The notes under the pieces are model-generated. The model did no database searches, was not told the DNA's origin, and was given only the letters and a program-made list of their open reading frames with translations. Positions 36,997 through 45,503 of a stretch of DNA of 64,000 bases are shown one piece after another; position 1 is the stretch's first letter, and each line of letters starts with the position of its first letter. Source of the stretch: Massilia timonae CCUG 45783 (GTDB lineage Bacteria; Pseudomonadota; Gammaproteobacteria; Burkholderiales; Burkholderiaceae_D); NCBI RefSeq assembly GCF_000315425.1, contig NZ_JH992922.1:1608611-1672610 (forward strand), written 5' to 3'. The position numbers and the translations under genes were made by a program.

Positions 36997-37854
36997 TCAA
37001 TCCTCGTGGAAGGCTTCCAGCAATTCGTCCAGGATCTCGGCGGTTTCTTCGCTCGACAATCCCAGATAGGCGCAGGCCGCGGCGCCGCCCTTGTTCCACT
37101 CGGTCGATTCGGCGTGGCCCTGGTAGCGGCAGATCGCGTTCTCGGCCAGCAGCGACAGCGCGACCAGCGAGCGCACCGGCGATGCCGTCGACGCGTCTTC
37201 GATCACGGCGTAGTCATGGTGGTGCAGGATGGCCCACGACACGTGGTCCGACAGCCCCCAGTTACGCGCCAGCAGGCAGCCGACGGCGGCGTGGCTGGTG
37301 TCGTGGCGCTCGACTTCGAGCGCGGTGAACGGACGGACCGCTTCGAGCGAGGCCGCGCCATAGGTGACGTTGTAATCCTTGAAACGCTCCATCAGCAGCG
37401 GCACGCCGGTGTCGCAGAACAGGCCGAAGGTGTGGGCCACGTCCGCTTCGCCCATGCGCAGGCGGCGCGACAGGAACACCATCGCCTGCGCGCGGCGGGT
37501 GGAGATGTCCCAGAAGCTGGCCAGGGCCGCGCTGTTGGCGGGAATCGCCTGGCGCGCCAGCAGGCCGGTCATCATGGCCGCGACCTGGTTAATGCCGAGG
37601 AACAGGATGGCCTGTTCGATCGACTTGGCCTTGCGCCGGCCGCCATAGATGGCCGAATTGGCAAGTTTCAGGAGGGCGCCGGACATGCCGACGTCGCTCG
37701 CCACGATCTTGCCGATGGCGTCCAGCGACGGATCTTCCGCCGCCAGTTCGCGTTGCAGGTCGGCGAGCAGGCTGGGCCGAGGCGGGATGCGGATCGATTT
37801 GATCAGGGCATCGACCTGGTCGATCTGCGGAATGGGCTCGACGACGGTGTTCAT
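36997..37854 (-). CDS. HDOD domain protein
   Basis: This 285-aa protein is mostly one HDOD domain: SIRIPPRPSLLADLQREL, ASDVGMSGALLKLANSAIYG (about residues 49-68), SIEQAILFLGINQVAAMMTG, and HAAVGCLLARNWGLSDHVSW. HDOD proteins resemble HD phosphohydrolases without the metal site and usually act in signalling, motility or cyclic-di-GMP-linked control. No second domain is attached, so the input is unknown. It is alone in its transcription unit. Confidence 0.88.
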   Translation of the reverse strand: MNTVVEPIPQIDQVDALIKSIRIPPRPSLLADLQRELAAEDPSLDAIGKIVASDVGMSGALLKLANSAIYGGRRKAKSIEQAILFLGINQVAAMMTGLLARQAIPANSAALASFWDISTRRAQAMVFLSRRLRMGEADVAHTFGLFCDTGVPLLMERFKDYNVTYGAASLEAVRPFTALEVERHDTSHAAVGCLLARNWGLSDHVSWAILHHHDYAVIEDASTASPVRSLVALSLLAENAICRYQGHAESTEWNKGGAAACAYLGLSSEETAEILDELLEAFHED

Positions 37855-38013
37855 GGAGATGGAGGCGCGAATAGGCTTCGCGGAAATGCGGAGGACGCTG
37901 CCACTATACCCGAGTCATTTCGTTATTGCAGCAAGGCAATGCCATTATCACTCTATTCTTGTGTCAATTTCACCAAAACGGCGGGTCATGCTGTCCCGCG
38001 CTAGAATCGGCGC

Positions 38014-38583
38014 ATGGCTATTTCTACAATTGCAGGGATCGATTTCTCGAAGCCGGCGGACGTCGTCGCGCAGCAGCTGATCGGCGTCACGGTGCTGGTC
38101 GACGGCGTCGGCGGCCGGATTGTCGAGACCGAAGCCTATGACCATGAAGACCCGGCCTCGCACGCGTATTCCGGGCCGACCGAGCGTAATGCGTCGATGT
38201 TCGGGCCGCCCGCGCATGCCTATGTCTACCGGTCGTACGGCATCCACTGGTGCCTGAATTTCGTGTGCCAGGAGGCCGGGCACGGCGCCGGGGTCCTGAT
38301 CCGGGCGCTGGAGCCGGTGGCGGGCCTGGACCTCATGCGCGCGCGGCGCGACGCGCTGGACGAGCGCCTGCTGTGTTCCGGGCCGGGCAAGCTGTGCCAG
38401 GCGCTGGGCGTGACCCGTGCGCACAACGGCATGGCGTTGTCGGAACGACCATTCGAACTGCTGCCGGCCGAGCCCGGTCTGTCGCTGGTGGCAGGACCGC
38501 GCATCGGCATCTCGAAGGCGGTCGACGTGCCGTGGCGGTTCGGGCTGGCCGGCTCGCGTTTCGTCAGCCGGCCGTTCCGCTAG
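38014..38583 (+). CDS. 3-methyladenine DNA glycosylase (AAG/MPG family)
   Basis: This 189-aa protein of the AAG family has LIGVTVLVDGVGGRIVETEA (about residues 23-42) with the catalytic Glu, AYVYRSYGIHWCLNFVC (about 70-86) with the intercalating Tyr region, VLIRALEPVAGLDLMRARR, and GPGKLCQALGVTRAHNG. It flips out and removes alkylated purines such as 3-methyladenine. The stop is 12 bp from the convergent MCP gene. Confidence 0.93.
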   Translation: MAISTIAGIDFSKPADVVAQQLIGVTVLVDGVGGRIVETEAYDHEDPASHAYSGPTERNASMFGPPAHAYVYRSYGIHWCLNFVCQEAGHGAGVLIRALEPVAGLDLMRARRDALDERLLCSGPGKLCQALGVTRAHNGMALSERPFELLPAEPGLSLVAGPRIGISKAVDVPWRFGLAGSRFVSRPFR

Positions 38584-38595
38584 CCGAACCACGCT

Positions 38596-40320
38596 TCAGG
38601 CGCGCCGCCGCGTGGGCGCCGCGGGCGCCGCGGGCAGGGCGCGCACCGGACCGCCGCGCATCGCGCTGCCCGATGCGCGCCGTTCGCCCACGCCCTGGAA
38701 GCCGGATTCCGGCGCTTCTTCCGCGCTCGTCTCCTCTTGCGTTTCGACGCCCGCCGCATCGGCGTCCAGGCCGGGCGCGACGCGGAAGATCGCCACCGCC
38801 TTCGCCAGGTTCACGGTCTGCTCGTGCAGGCTTTCGGCCGCCGCCGCGGCCTGTTCGACCAGGGCCGCGTTCTGCTGGGTCATGCCGTCCATCTGCCCGA
38901 CCGCGCGATTGACCTCGGCGATGCCGTCGGCCTGCTCGGTGCTGGCGATGCTGATGCGGCCGATGATGTCGTTCACCTGGCGCACCGAGGACACGATGTC
39001 GCCCATGCTGGCGCCGGCCTCGCTGACCGAAGCGTTGCCGCGCTCGATGATGTTCACCGAATCGGCGATCAGGCCCTTGATTTCCTTGGCCGCCGCCGCC
39101 GAGCGCTGGGCCAGGGTGCGCACCTCGGAGGCCACCACCGCGAAGCCGCGTCCCTGTTCGCCGGCGCGCGCCGCTTCCACCGCCGCGTTCAGGGCCAGGA
39201 TATTGGTCTGGAACGAGATGCCGTCGATGACGCCGATGATCTCGACGATCTTGCGCGAGCTGGCCTGGATCGATTCCATCGTCGTCACCGCCTGCTGCAC
39301 CGCCTGGCCGCCGCGCGATGCCAGTTGCGACGCTTGCGCCGCCAGCTCCGAGGCCTGGCGCGCATTGCTGGCATTGTCCTTGACCGCCGTGGTCAGGGTC
39401 TCCATGGTGCTGGCGGTCTGCTCGAGCGAGCCGGCCTGCATCTCGGTGCGGGTCGAGAGGTCGAGGTTGCCGCTGGCGATTTCCTGCGACGCGGTGTCGA
39501 TCGAGCGCACCGCGTTCATCACGCTGTGCAGGGCGGCGTTCAGGCGCGCGATGGTGTGGTCCAGCGCCCGTGCGGTGTCGTCGATCTCGTCGCGGCCTTT
39601 CGCCTGCAAGGGCGGCGCGTCGAGCCGGCCTTCGGCCAGTTCGCCGACCGTGCGCGCGATCGCGTTGATCCCGCCCAGCATCGAGCGCCGCACCAGCATC
39701 GTCACCGCCAGCGACAGCCCGATCGACAGCAGCACCAGGCCGGCCATGCTCAAGCCAAGGCTGCGGAACTCGGCCTTGGCGGCGGCGTGGGCATCCTCGC
39801 TCATCTTTTTCTCGAGCTGGGCCAGGCGCGTCAGTTCGGCGTCGAGCGCGACGAACTGCTGCTCGGCCTTCTGCATCGAGTTGGTGGCGATCGACTGGTC
39901 GACCGAGGCCATCTCGATCGTCTCGCCGACCGCCTTGCGGTAGCGCGCCAGCGCCGCTTGCGAGGCCTCGATCGGCGCGCGCTCGTGCTGTTCGGCCTCC
40001 TGCGCGAACTTGCCCAGCTGGTCGCCGATGGCGGCGTGCCTGCGCTGGATGTCGGCGGTCAGGGCGCTCAGCCGGTTCTGGGCGAAGCTGCCGTTGACCC
40101 AGGCCAGCAGCTGGTAGGCGTTGGCATGCGCGAAGCGCGCTTCGCCGGCGACGTCGGCCACCGCCTGCAGGCGCGCGGCGCGCACCTGCACCATGTGTTC
40201 GAGCGAGGCATTCTGGCGCACCATGCCATAGTAGGCGGCCGCCGAAAGCAGGGTCAGCAGGACGAGCACGAGTCCCGGGGCCAGCAGCAGTTTCTGGCCG
40301 ATCCGCAGTTTGTTCAGCAT
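38596..40320 (-). CDS. methyl-accepting chemotaxis protein
   Basis: This 574-aa protein has a first membrane helix in residues 10-32 ([19 protein letters not shown]), then a periplasmic four-helix-bundle-like domain to about 185. A second helix ([20 protein letters not shown]) and HAMP follow. The cytoplasmic signalling hairpin has the conserved tip [20 protein letters not shown] with [20 protein letters not shown]. It signals to CheA/CheW. ATG at 40320 has AGGAG 8 nt upstream, better than the GTG at 40329. A periplasmic Cache protein is encoded 63 bp upstream on the same strand and may supply its ligand. Confidence 0.93.
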   Translation of the reverse strand: MLNKLRIGQKLLLAPGLVLVLLTLLSAAAYYGMVRQNASLEHMVQVRAARLQAVADVAGEARFAHANAYQLLAWVNGSFAQNRLSALTADIQRRHAAIGDQLGKFAQEAEQHERAPIEASQAALARYRKAVGETIEMASVDQSIATNSMQKAEQQFVALDAELTRLAQLEKKMSEDAHAAAKAEFRSLGLSMAGLVLLSIGLSLAVTMLVRRSMLGGINAIARTVGELAEGRLDAPPLQAKGRDEIDDTARALDHTIARLNAALHSVMNAVRSIDTASQEIASGNLDLSTRTEMQAGSLEQTASTMETLTTAVKDNASNARQASELAAQASQLASRGGQAVQQAVTTMESIQASSRKIVEIIGVIDGISFQTNILALNAAVEAARAGEQGRGFAVVASEVRTLAQRSAAAAKEIKGLIADSVNIIERGNASVSEAGASMGDIVSSVRQVNDIIGRISIASTEQADGIAEVNRAVGQMDGMTQQNAALVEQAAAAAESLHEQTVNLAKAVAIFRVAPGLDADAAGVETQEETSAEEAPESGFQGVGERRASGSAMRGGPVRALPAAPAAPTRRRA

Positions 40321-40383
40321 GGGAGTCACTCCTAGAGACGCGTGCGGTGGACGGATTCACCGTCCACCGCACGCCAACGGCAA

Positions 40384-40839
40384 TCACTTCTTGTAGATGC
40401 CGGCTTCCAGCACCACGTCGTCGACCAGCAGGATATAGGTGGTCTTCGGCTCGATCTTGCCGGTGGTCGGGTTCTTGTACTGGTAGTCGACCCAGCCCTT
40501 GCCCTTGGCCGCGGCCAGCTCGATGATCTCGCGCCGGTATTTCTTGCCGTTCGCATCGGGCACATCGGTCAGGTCCTTGCCGACGATCGACGGGTTGTAC
40601 GGATGGGCCAGCACGATGCCGGTCTTGACGTCGCGCAGGTCGACGTACAGCGAGCCCTGGACGAAGCTCGGATCCTTGGCGTTGATGAGTCTCATCATCT
40701 CGGCCTTGCCCTTGGTCTTGATGACGGTGGCGCCGCGCTCGGCCATCGCGATGGCGTCCTTCGCGGTCGGTTCGTTGGCGTGGGCGGCGGTGGCGGCCAG
40801 CCCCAGGCAGAGGGCGGCGGCGGTGGCGATCATCTTCAT
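40384..40839 (-). CDS. periplasmic single Cache domain protein
   Basis: This 151-aa protein has a Sec signal peptide (MKMIATAAALCLGLAATAAH, cleavage near AHA). The mature part is one small Cache-type sensor domain: GSLYVDLRDVKTGIVLAHPY (about residues 62-81), KYRREIIELAAAKGKGWVDY, then KTTYILLVDDVVLEAGIYK. Normally this domain lies between the two membrane helices of a receptor; here it is a separate soluble protein. The MCP gene follows 63 bp downstream, so the two probably work together in sensing a small organic ligand. AAAGGA precedes the ATG. Confidence 0.85.
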   Translation of the reverse strand: MKMIATAAALCLGLAATAAHANEPTAKDAIAMAERGATVIKTKGKAEMMRLINAKDPSFVQGSLYVDLRDVKTGIVLAHPYNPSIVGKDLTDVPDANGKKYRREIIELAAAKGKGWVDYQYKNPTTGKIEPKTTYILLVDDVVLEAGIYKK

Positions 40840-41120
40840 GGATGGCTTTCCTTTCGGGTGTGTTCGGTAGGATATTTCTCAAGTGCACGCACTAATGTAC
40901 CGAGCCGTGACGGTGCCGGATTGCGTTCGCACAACGGCAGGAGCTGCGAGCCGGTCGCGTTGTGTCCTTGCCTCATTTCGCCGGGCCGCGTCGCAGGTTT
41001 GTTCTAAACACGGTCCGAGCAACAGTGAGGTTGATGGAAGGCAATTCCTGTTGCATACAGGCTCCCTAATATGAGTGCTTCCCGGCAACTTGCCGCCTGT
41101 CATCTCACTGGAGAATTCTC

Positions 41121-42515
41121 GTGACCACGACTGTATCGACGCCTTCCAAGTTCAAGCCGTATACGCGCCAGTCCATTGTGACTGCGCGCCAATGGGAATG
41201 GCTCACACCGGAGCTGCAGGAAGCCGTACAAGTGGTATCGCACGTGCTGCCGTTTCGCACCAATGCCTATGTGATGGATGAGCTGATCGACTGGAAGCGC
41301 GTGCCCGACGATCCGATCTACCGCCTGACCTTCCCGCACCGCGACATGCTGCCGGCCCATGAATACGAGCAGTTGCGCGAGCTGGTGCTGCACAAGAAGG
41401 ACGACGCCGCCATCGCGCGCCTGGTGCACGACATCCGCATGCGCATGAATCCGCACCCGGCCGGCCAGATGACGCACAACGTCCCGCGCGTGAACGATGC
41501 GCCGCTCAAGGGCCTGCAGCACAAGTACAAGGAGACCGTGCTGTTCTTCCCCAGCGCCGGCCAGACCTGCCACGCCTACTGCACCTTCTGCTTCCGCTGG
41601 CCGCAGTTCGTCGGCATGGACGAGATGAAGTTCGACGCGCGCGAGTGCGGCGAGCTGGTGTCCTACCTCAAGATGCATCCGGACGTGACCGACGTCCTGA
41701 TCACCGGCGGCGACCCGATGATCATGAACACCCGTTCGCTGGCCGAATTCCTCGAACCCCTGCTGGCGCCCGAGCTGGCCCACATCCAGAACATCCGCAT
41801 CGGCACCAAGTCGGTCGCCTATTGGCCGCAGCGCTTCGTGTCGGACAAGGACAGCGACGACCTGATGCGACTGTTCGAGAAAGTGGTGGCAAGCGGGAAG
41901 AACCTGGCCATCATGGGCCACTACAACCACGCGGTCGAACTGCGCGCGCCGATTGCCCAGCAGGCAGTCAAGCGCATCGTCGGCACCGGCGCCACCCTGC
42001 GCATGCAGGGCCCGCTGATCCGCCACATCAACGAAGACCCGAAGAGCTGGGCCGAGCTGTGGACCACCGGCGTGCGCCTGGGCGCCATTCCCTATTACAT
42101 GTTCGTCGAGCGCGACACCGGCCCGCGCGACTACTTCTCGCTGCCGCTGGCGCGCGCCCACGAGATCTTCCAGGAAGCCTATTCGATGGTGTCGGGCCTG
42201 TCGCGCACCGTGCGCGGGCCGTCGATGAGCGCCTTCCCCGGCAAGGTCGTGATCGACGGCGTGGTGACCATCAATGGCGAAAAGCTGTTCGCCCTGCAGT
42301 TCCTGCAGGCGCGCAATCCCGAGTGGGTGCGCCGTCCGTTCTTCGCCAAGTTCGACCCCAACGCCACCTGGCTCGATCATTTGAAGCCCGCGTTCGGGCG
42401 CGACCGCTTCTTCTTCGAGGTGGAAAGCGGCGGTCCGCTGCGCGGCCCCGGCGGACGGGTGATCCCGCTGGTGCCGGCCGGCCAGCGCGGCGAAGCCCAG
42501 CCCGACGCGGCCTGA
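41121..42515 (+). CDS. KamA-family radical SAM protein (lysine 2,3-aminomutase-like)
   Basis: This 464-aa protein has the radical SAM cluster motif TCHAYCTFCFRWPQF (about residues 149-163, CxxxCxxC) and the KamA features VLITGGDPMIMNTRSLAEFL (about 193-212) and RIGTKSVAYWPQRF. The C-terminal PLP-binding region of true aminomutases is hard to confirm, so the reaction is uncertain: a 2,3-amino shift on lysine or another amino acid, or a related radical rearrangement. The GTG start has GGAG 7-8 nt upstream. Its stop overlaps the ATG of the MFS gene by 1 bp, so product or substrate transport is likely linked. Confidence 0.85.
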   Translation: MTTTVSTPSKFKPYTRQSIVTARQWEWLTPELQEAVQVVSHVLPFRTNAYVMDELIDWKRVPDDPIYRLTFPHRDMLPAHEYEQLRELVLHKKDDAAIARLVHDIRMRMNPHPAGQMTHNVPRVNDAPLKGLQHKYKETVLFFPSAGQTCHAYCTFCFRWPQFVGMDEMKFDARECGELVSYLKMHPDVTDVLITGGDPMIMNTRSLAEFLEPLLAPELAHIQNIRIGTKSVAYWPQRFVSDKDSDDLMRLFEKVVASGKNLAIMGHYNHAVELRAPIAQQAVKRIVGTGATLRMQGPLIRHINEDPKSWAELWTTGVRLGAIPYYMFVERDTGPRDYFSLPLARAHEIFQEAYSMVSGLSRTVRGPSMSAFPGKVVIDGVVTINGEKLFALQFLQARNPEWVRRPFFAKFDPNATWLDHLKPAFGRDRFFFEVESGGPLRGPGGRVIPLVPAGQRGEAQPDAA

Positions 42516-43795
42516 TGCCAGGCGCGGGTCCGACGATGCAACCAGGCGCCCTGGCGTCCGTAGCGCCCCTGCGCCTGTCCGGCGTGGGGGTGTTCTTCTA
42601 CGTGTTCCTGCCGTTCGCGCTGGGGCACTTCCTGTCTTCGCTGCTGCGCAACGTGAACGCGGTGCTGGCCTCGCACCTGGTGGGAGCGCTGGCGCTCACC
42701 CCTAGCAAGCTCGGACTGCTCACCAGCGCGTTCTTCTTCGCCTTCGCCCTGGTCCAGCTGCCGGTCGGGATGGCGCTGGACCGCTACGGGCCGCGCCGGG
42801 TGCAGGTGGCGATGATGCTGCTCGCGTCCTGCGGCGCGCTGCTGTTCGCGAACTGCAGCGGCTTTTATGGCCTGCTGGCAGCGCGCGCCATCATGGGCTG
42901 CGGCCTGGGCGGCTGCTTCATGGCGGCGGTCAAGGCGATCTCCACCTGGATCGCGCCGAACCGGCTGCCGTCGGTGCACGGCTACCTGATCGCGGTCGGC
43001 GGCATGGGCGCCGCCAGCGCCACCATGCCGGTGCGCGCCGTGCTGGAATACACCGACTGGCGCGGCCTGTTCTGCCTGCTGGCGGCGCTGGTGGCCTGCA
43101 CCGGGTTGTTGATCGCGCTGCTGTACCCGAAGGCCGAGGGCCCGGCCGCGCAGCGCGGTCCGCTGCTGCCGGCCCTGCGCGAAGTCTGGCGCGCGCCGAG
43201 CTTTCGCGCGGTCGCCTCGCTGGTCTTGATCCCGCATGCGGTGTTCTTCGGCGTGCAGGGCCTGTGGGTCGGGCGCTGGCTGTCCGATGTGGGGCGCTAC
43301 CCCGAGCCCGCGGTCGCCTATCTGCTCTACCTGGGGATGGCGGCGGTGGTGTTCGGCGCGATCGCGGTCGGCATGGTCACCGAATGGGCCGGGCGGCGCG
43401 GCATGCCGCCGCTCGACGTGGCGGCGGCCGGCATCACGTTTTTCGTGCTGGTGCAGGCGGCCATGGTCATCGGCTACCGGCCCGGTGTCGCGATGCTGTC
43501 GGTGATGTTCACGCTGGTGGGCACGATCACCGGCATCGAGTACGCCATCGTGGCGCAGTCGATGCCGCGCGAACTGACGGGACGCGCCGCGACTTTCCTG
43601 AACCTCTTGATCTTCATCGGCGCCTTCCTGGTGCAGGCCGGCTTCGGGCTGGTGATCGGCCTGTGGCAGCCCGACCTGCTCGGCCGCGCGCCGCCGGAAG
43701 CCTATCGCGCCGCCTTCGCCCTGCTGGTGGCGATCCAGCTGCCCGGCCTGTGGCGGTTCGCGCGCCGGCGCACGGCTGAGCGTTCTCAGCCGTAA
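42515..43795 (+). CDS. MFS transporter coupled to the KamA-like gene
   Basis: This 426-aa protein has about 12 hydrophobic helices. The MFS loop 2-3 signature is [20 protein letters not shown] (about residues 86-105), and a central loop lies near [13 protein letters not shown]. It is translated directly after the radical SAM gene (1-bp overlap), suggesting uptake or export of that enzyme's amino acid. An internal Met at codon 8 (42536) may be the true start. The 3' end carries a perfect 9-bp hairpin (43772-43793) without a T run. Confidence 0.85.
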   Translation: MPGAGPTMQPGALASVAPLRLSGVGVFFYVFLPFALGHFLSSLLRNVNAVLASHLVGALALTPSKLGLLTSAFFFAFALVQLPVGMALDRYGPRRVQVAMMLLASCGALLFANCSGFYGLLAARAIMGCGLGGCFMAAVKAISTWIAPNRLPSVHGYLIAVGGMGAASATMPVRAVLEYTDWRGLFCLLAALVACTGLLIALLYPKAEGPAAQRGPLLPALREVWRAPSFRAVASLVLIPHAVFFGVQGLWVGRWLSDVGRYPEPAVAYLLYLGMAAVVFGAIAVGMVTEWAGRRGMPPLDVAAAGITFFVLVQAAMVIGYRPGVAMLSVMFTLVGTITGIEYAIVAQSMPRELTGRAATFLNLLIFIGAFLVQAGFGLVIGLWQPDLLGRAPPEAYRAAFALLVAIQLPGLWRFARRRTAERSQP

Positions 43796-43821
43796 CGTGC
43801 ATAGGTGGCTTTGTCATATAC

Positions 43822-43852
43822 ACTTTCCCCAGTCCATATTCTTGGGGAAAGT
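43822..43852 (+). promoter_or_regulatory. hairpin covering the ribosome binding site of the sugar dehydrogenase gene
   Basis: ACTTTCCCC (43822-43830) pairs perfectly with GGGGAAAGT (43844-43852) around a 13-nt loop. The 3' arm contains the only Shine-Dalgarno-like sequence and ends 1 nt before the ATG at 43854. Folding would hide the start. Confidence 0.6.
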
Positions 43853-43853
43853 C

Positions 43854-45167
43854 ATGCGCAAACCACTCCCGTTCATGTGCGCAGGCGCCATGCTCCTGCT
43901 GGCCGCCTGCGGCGACAAATCGACCTTGCCGGCCGGCGCCGACATGGGTTCGCAGCCGACCCTGAAGGAGCCGAACAAGACCCTGATCCCGACCGTTCAC
44001 ATCGCCCCGGCCAAAGGCTGGCCGGCGAACACGACGCCGGTCCCGGCGCCCGGCCTGGCGGTGAACGCCTTCGCCACCGCGCTCGACCATCCGCGCTGGG
44101 TCTACGTGCTCCCGAACGGCGACGTGCTGGTGGCCGAGACCAATGCGCCGCAGCGTCCGGCGAAGAGCGGCATCGGCAACTGGGTGACGGGCAAGGTCAT
44201 GGCGCGCGCCGGCGCCGGCGTGCCGAGCGCGAACCGTATCAGCCTGCTGCGCGACGCCGATGGCGACGGCGTGGCCGAGCTGAAACGCGTGTTCCTGAAA
44301 GACCTGAATTCGCCGTTCGGCATGGCGCTGGTGGGCGACACGCTGTATGTGGCCAATACCGATGCGGTGGTGCGCTTTCCGTACAAGGAGGGGGTGACCG
44401 AAATCCTCGACAAACCGCAGCAGGTGGCGCCGCTGCCGGGCGGTCCGCTGAACCACCACTGGACCAAGAACATCATCGCCAGCAAGGACGGCACGAAGCT
44501 GTACGCGACCACGGGCTCGAACAGCAACGTCGCCGAGAACGGCATGGACCAGGAGAAGGACCGGGCCGCGATCCTGGAGATCGACCTCGCCAGCGGCAAG
44601 ACGCGCGTGTTCGCGTCGGGCCTGCGCAATCCGAACGGCATGGCCTGGCAGCCCGAGACCGGCGTGTTGTGGACCGTGGTGAACGAGCGCGACCTGATCG
44701 GCAGCGACCTGGTGCCGGACTACCTGACCTCGGTGAAGGACGGCGGCTTCTATGGCTGGCCGTACAGCTACTTCGGCAAGCACGTCGACGCGCGCGTCAA
44801 GCCGCCGCGTCCCGACCTGGTGGAAAAGGCGATCGTGCCGGATTACGCGCTGGGCGCCCACGTGGCGGCGCTGGGCCTGGCCTTCTACGAAGGATCGCTG
44901 CTGCCGGGGCAGTACAGGAATGGCGCCATCGTCGGCAACCACGGCTCCTGGAACCGCAAGCCGCGCTCGGGCTACAACGTCGTGTTCGTGCCGTTCAAGG
45001 ATGGCCGGCCGAACGGCAAACCGGTCGACATGCTGACCGGCTTCGTCAACCAGGATGGCGAGGCCCATGGCCGGCCGGTCGGCGTCGCGGTCGACAGGAA
45101 GGGCGCGGTGCTGGTGGCCGACGACGTCGGCAACGTGATCTGGCGCGTGGCGCCGGACGCCGGTTGA
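43854..45167 (+). CDS. PQQ-type sugar dehydrogenase (sorbosone dehydrogenase-like) lipoprotein
   Basis: This 437-aa protein has a lipoprotein signal ending LLAAC (Cys19). The mature part is a six-bladed beta-propeller of the soluble glucose/sorbosone dehydrogenase type: [20 protein letters not shown] (about residues 78-97), [57 protein letters not shown], and [20 protein letters not shown]. Such enzymes oxidise aldoses with PQQ at the periplasmic side; no pqq genes are in the window. A hairpin at 43822-43852 covers the ribosome binding site. Confidence 0.85.
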   Translation: MRKPLPFMCAGAMLLLAACGDKSTLPAGADMGSQPTLKEPNKTLIPTVHIAPAKGWPANTTPVPAPGLAVNAFATALDHPRWVYVLPNGDVLVAETNAPQRPAKSGIGNWVTGKVMARAGAGVPSANRISLLRDADGDGVAELKRVFLKDLNSPFGMALVGDTLYVANTDAVVRFPYKEGVTEILDKPQQVAPLPGGPLNHHWTKNIIASKDGTKLYATTGSNSNVAENGMDQEKDRAAILEIDLASGKTRVFASGLRNPNGMAWQPETGVLWTVVNERDLIGSDLVPDYLTSVKDGGFYGWPYSYFGKHVDARVKPPRPDLVEKAIVPDYALGAHVAALGLAFYEGSLLPGQYRNGAIVGNHGSWNRKPRSGYNVVFVPFKDGRPNGKPVDMLTGFVNQDGEAHGRPVGVAVDRKGAVLVADDVGNVIWRVAPDAG

Positions 45168-45174
45168 TGCGCCG

Positions 45175-45501
45175 TCAGGCGCATCCACTGACCAGCAGGA
45201 CCGGCATCCCGGTCCACGCGATCGCCACGAAGGCCAGCACCGCGCTGGCCGCCGCCACGTAATCCACGAACTCGGTCGACCCCTGCCGCAGGCGCTTGCC
45301 GGCGGCGGCGCCGCTCCATACGCACACGGCCAGCGCCAGCAGCGTGGCGCCGCCCAGCAGCCACGGGTTCGGCCCTTCCGGCCGCCAGGCGCCCGGCGTG
45401 CACTGGGCCGCAGCCACGATATAGCTGAAGCCGAAGTGCGCGGCCCAGGCCAGGAGGGGAAGCGAGGCGCGCGTGGCGCGCCGGAAGAATCGGTCGTCCA
45501 T
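45175..45501 (-). CDS. small membrane protein at the end of the caa3 oxidase operon
   Basis: This 108-aa protein has three hydrophobic helices (about residues 12-32, 47-66 and 80-103). It begins MDDRFFRRATRASLPLLAWA and contains a loop PGAWRPEGPNPWLLG. It starts 2 bp after the stop of the fused oxidase gene. It may be a small oxidase subunit or an assembly factor; no close family was recognised. It is convergent with the sugar dehydrogenase gene, with only 7 bp between stops. Confidence 0.7.
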   Translation of the reverse strand: MDDRFFRRATRASLPLLAWAAHFGFSYIVAAAQCTPGAWRPEGPNPWLLGGATLLALAVCVWSGAAAGKRLRQGSTEFVDYVAAASAVLAFVAIAWTGMPVLLVSGCA

Positions 45502-45503
45502 GT

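Noticed and set aside
43772..43793. Hairpin at the end of the MFS gene as a terminator
   Set aside because: The 9-bp stem is perfect but lies partly in the coding sequence and has no T run after it, so termination is not supported.
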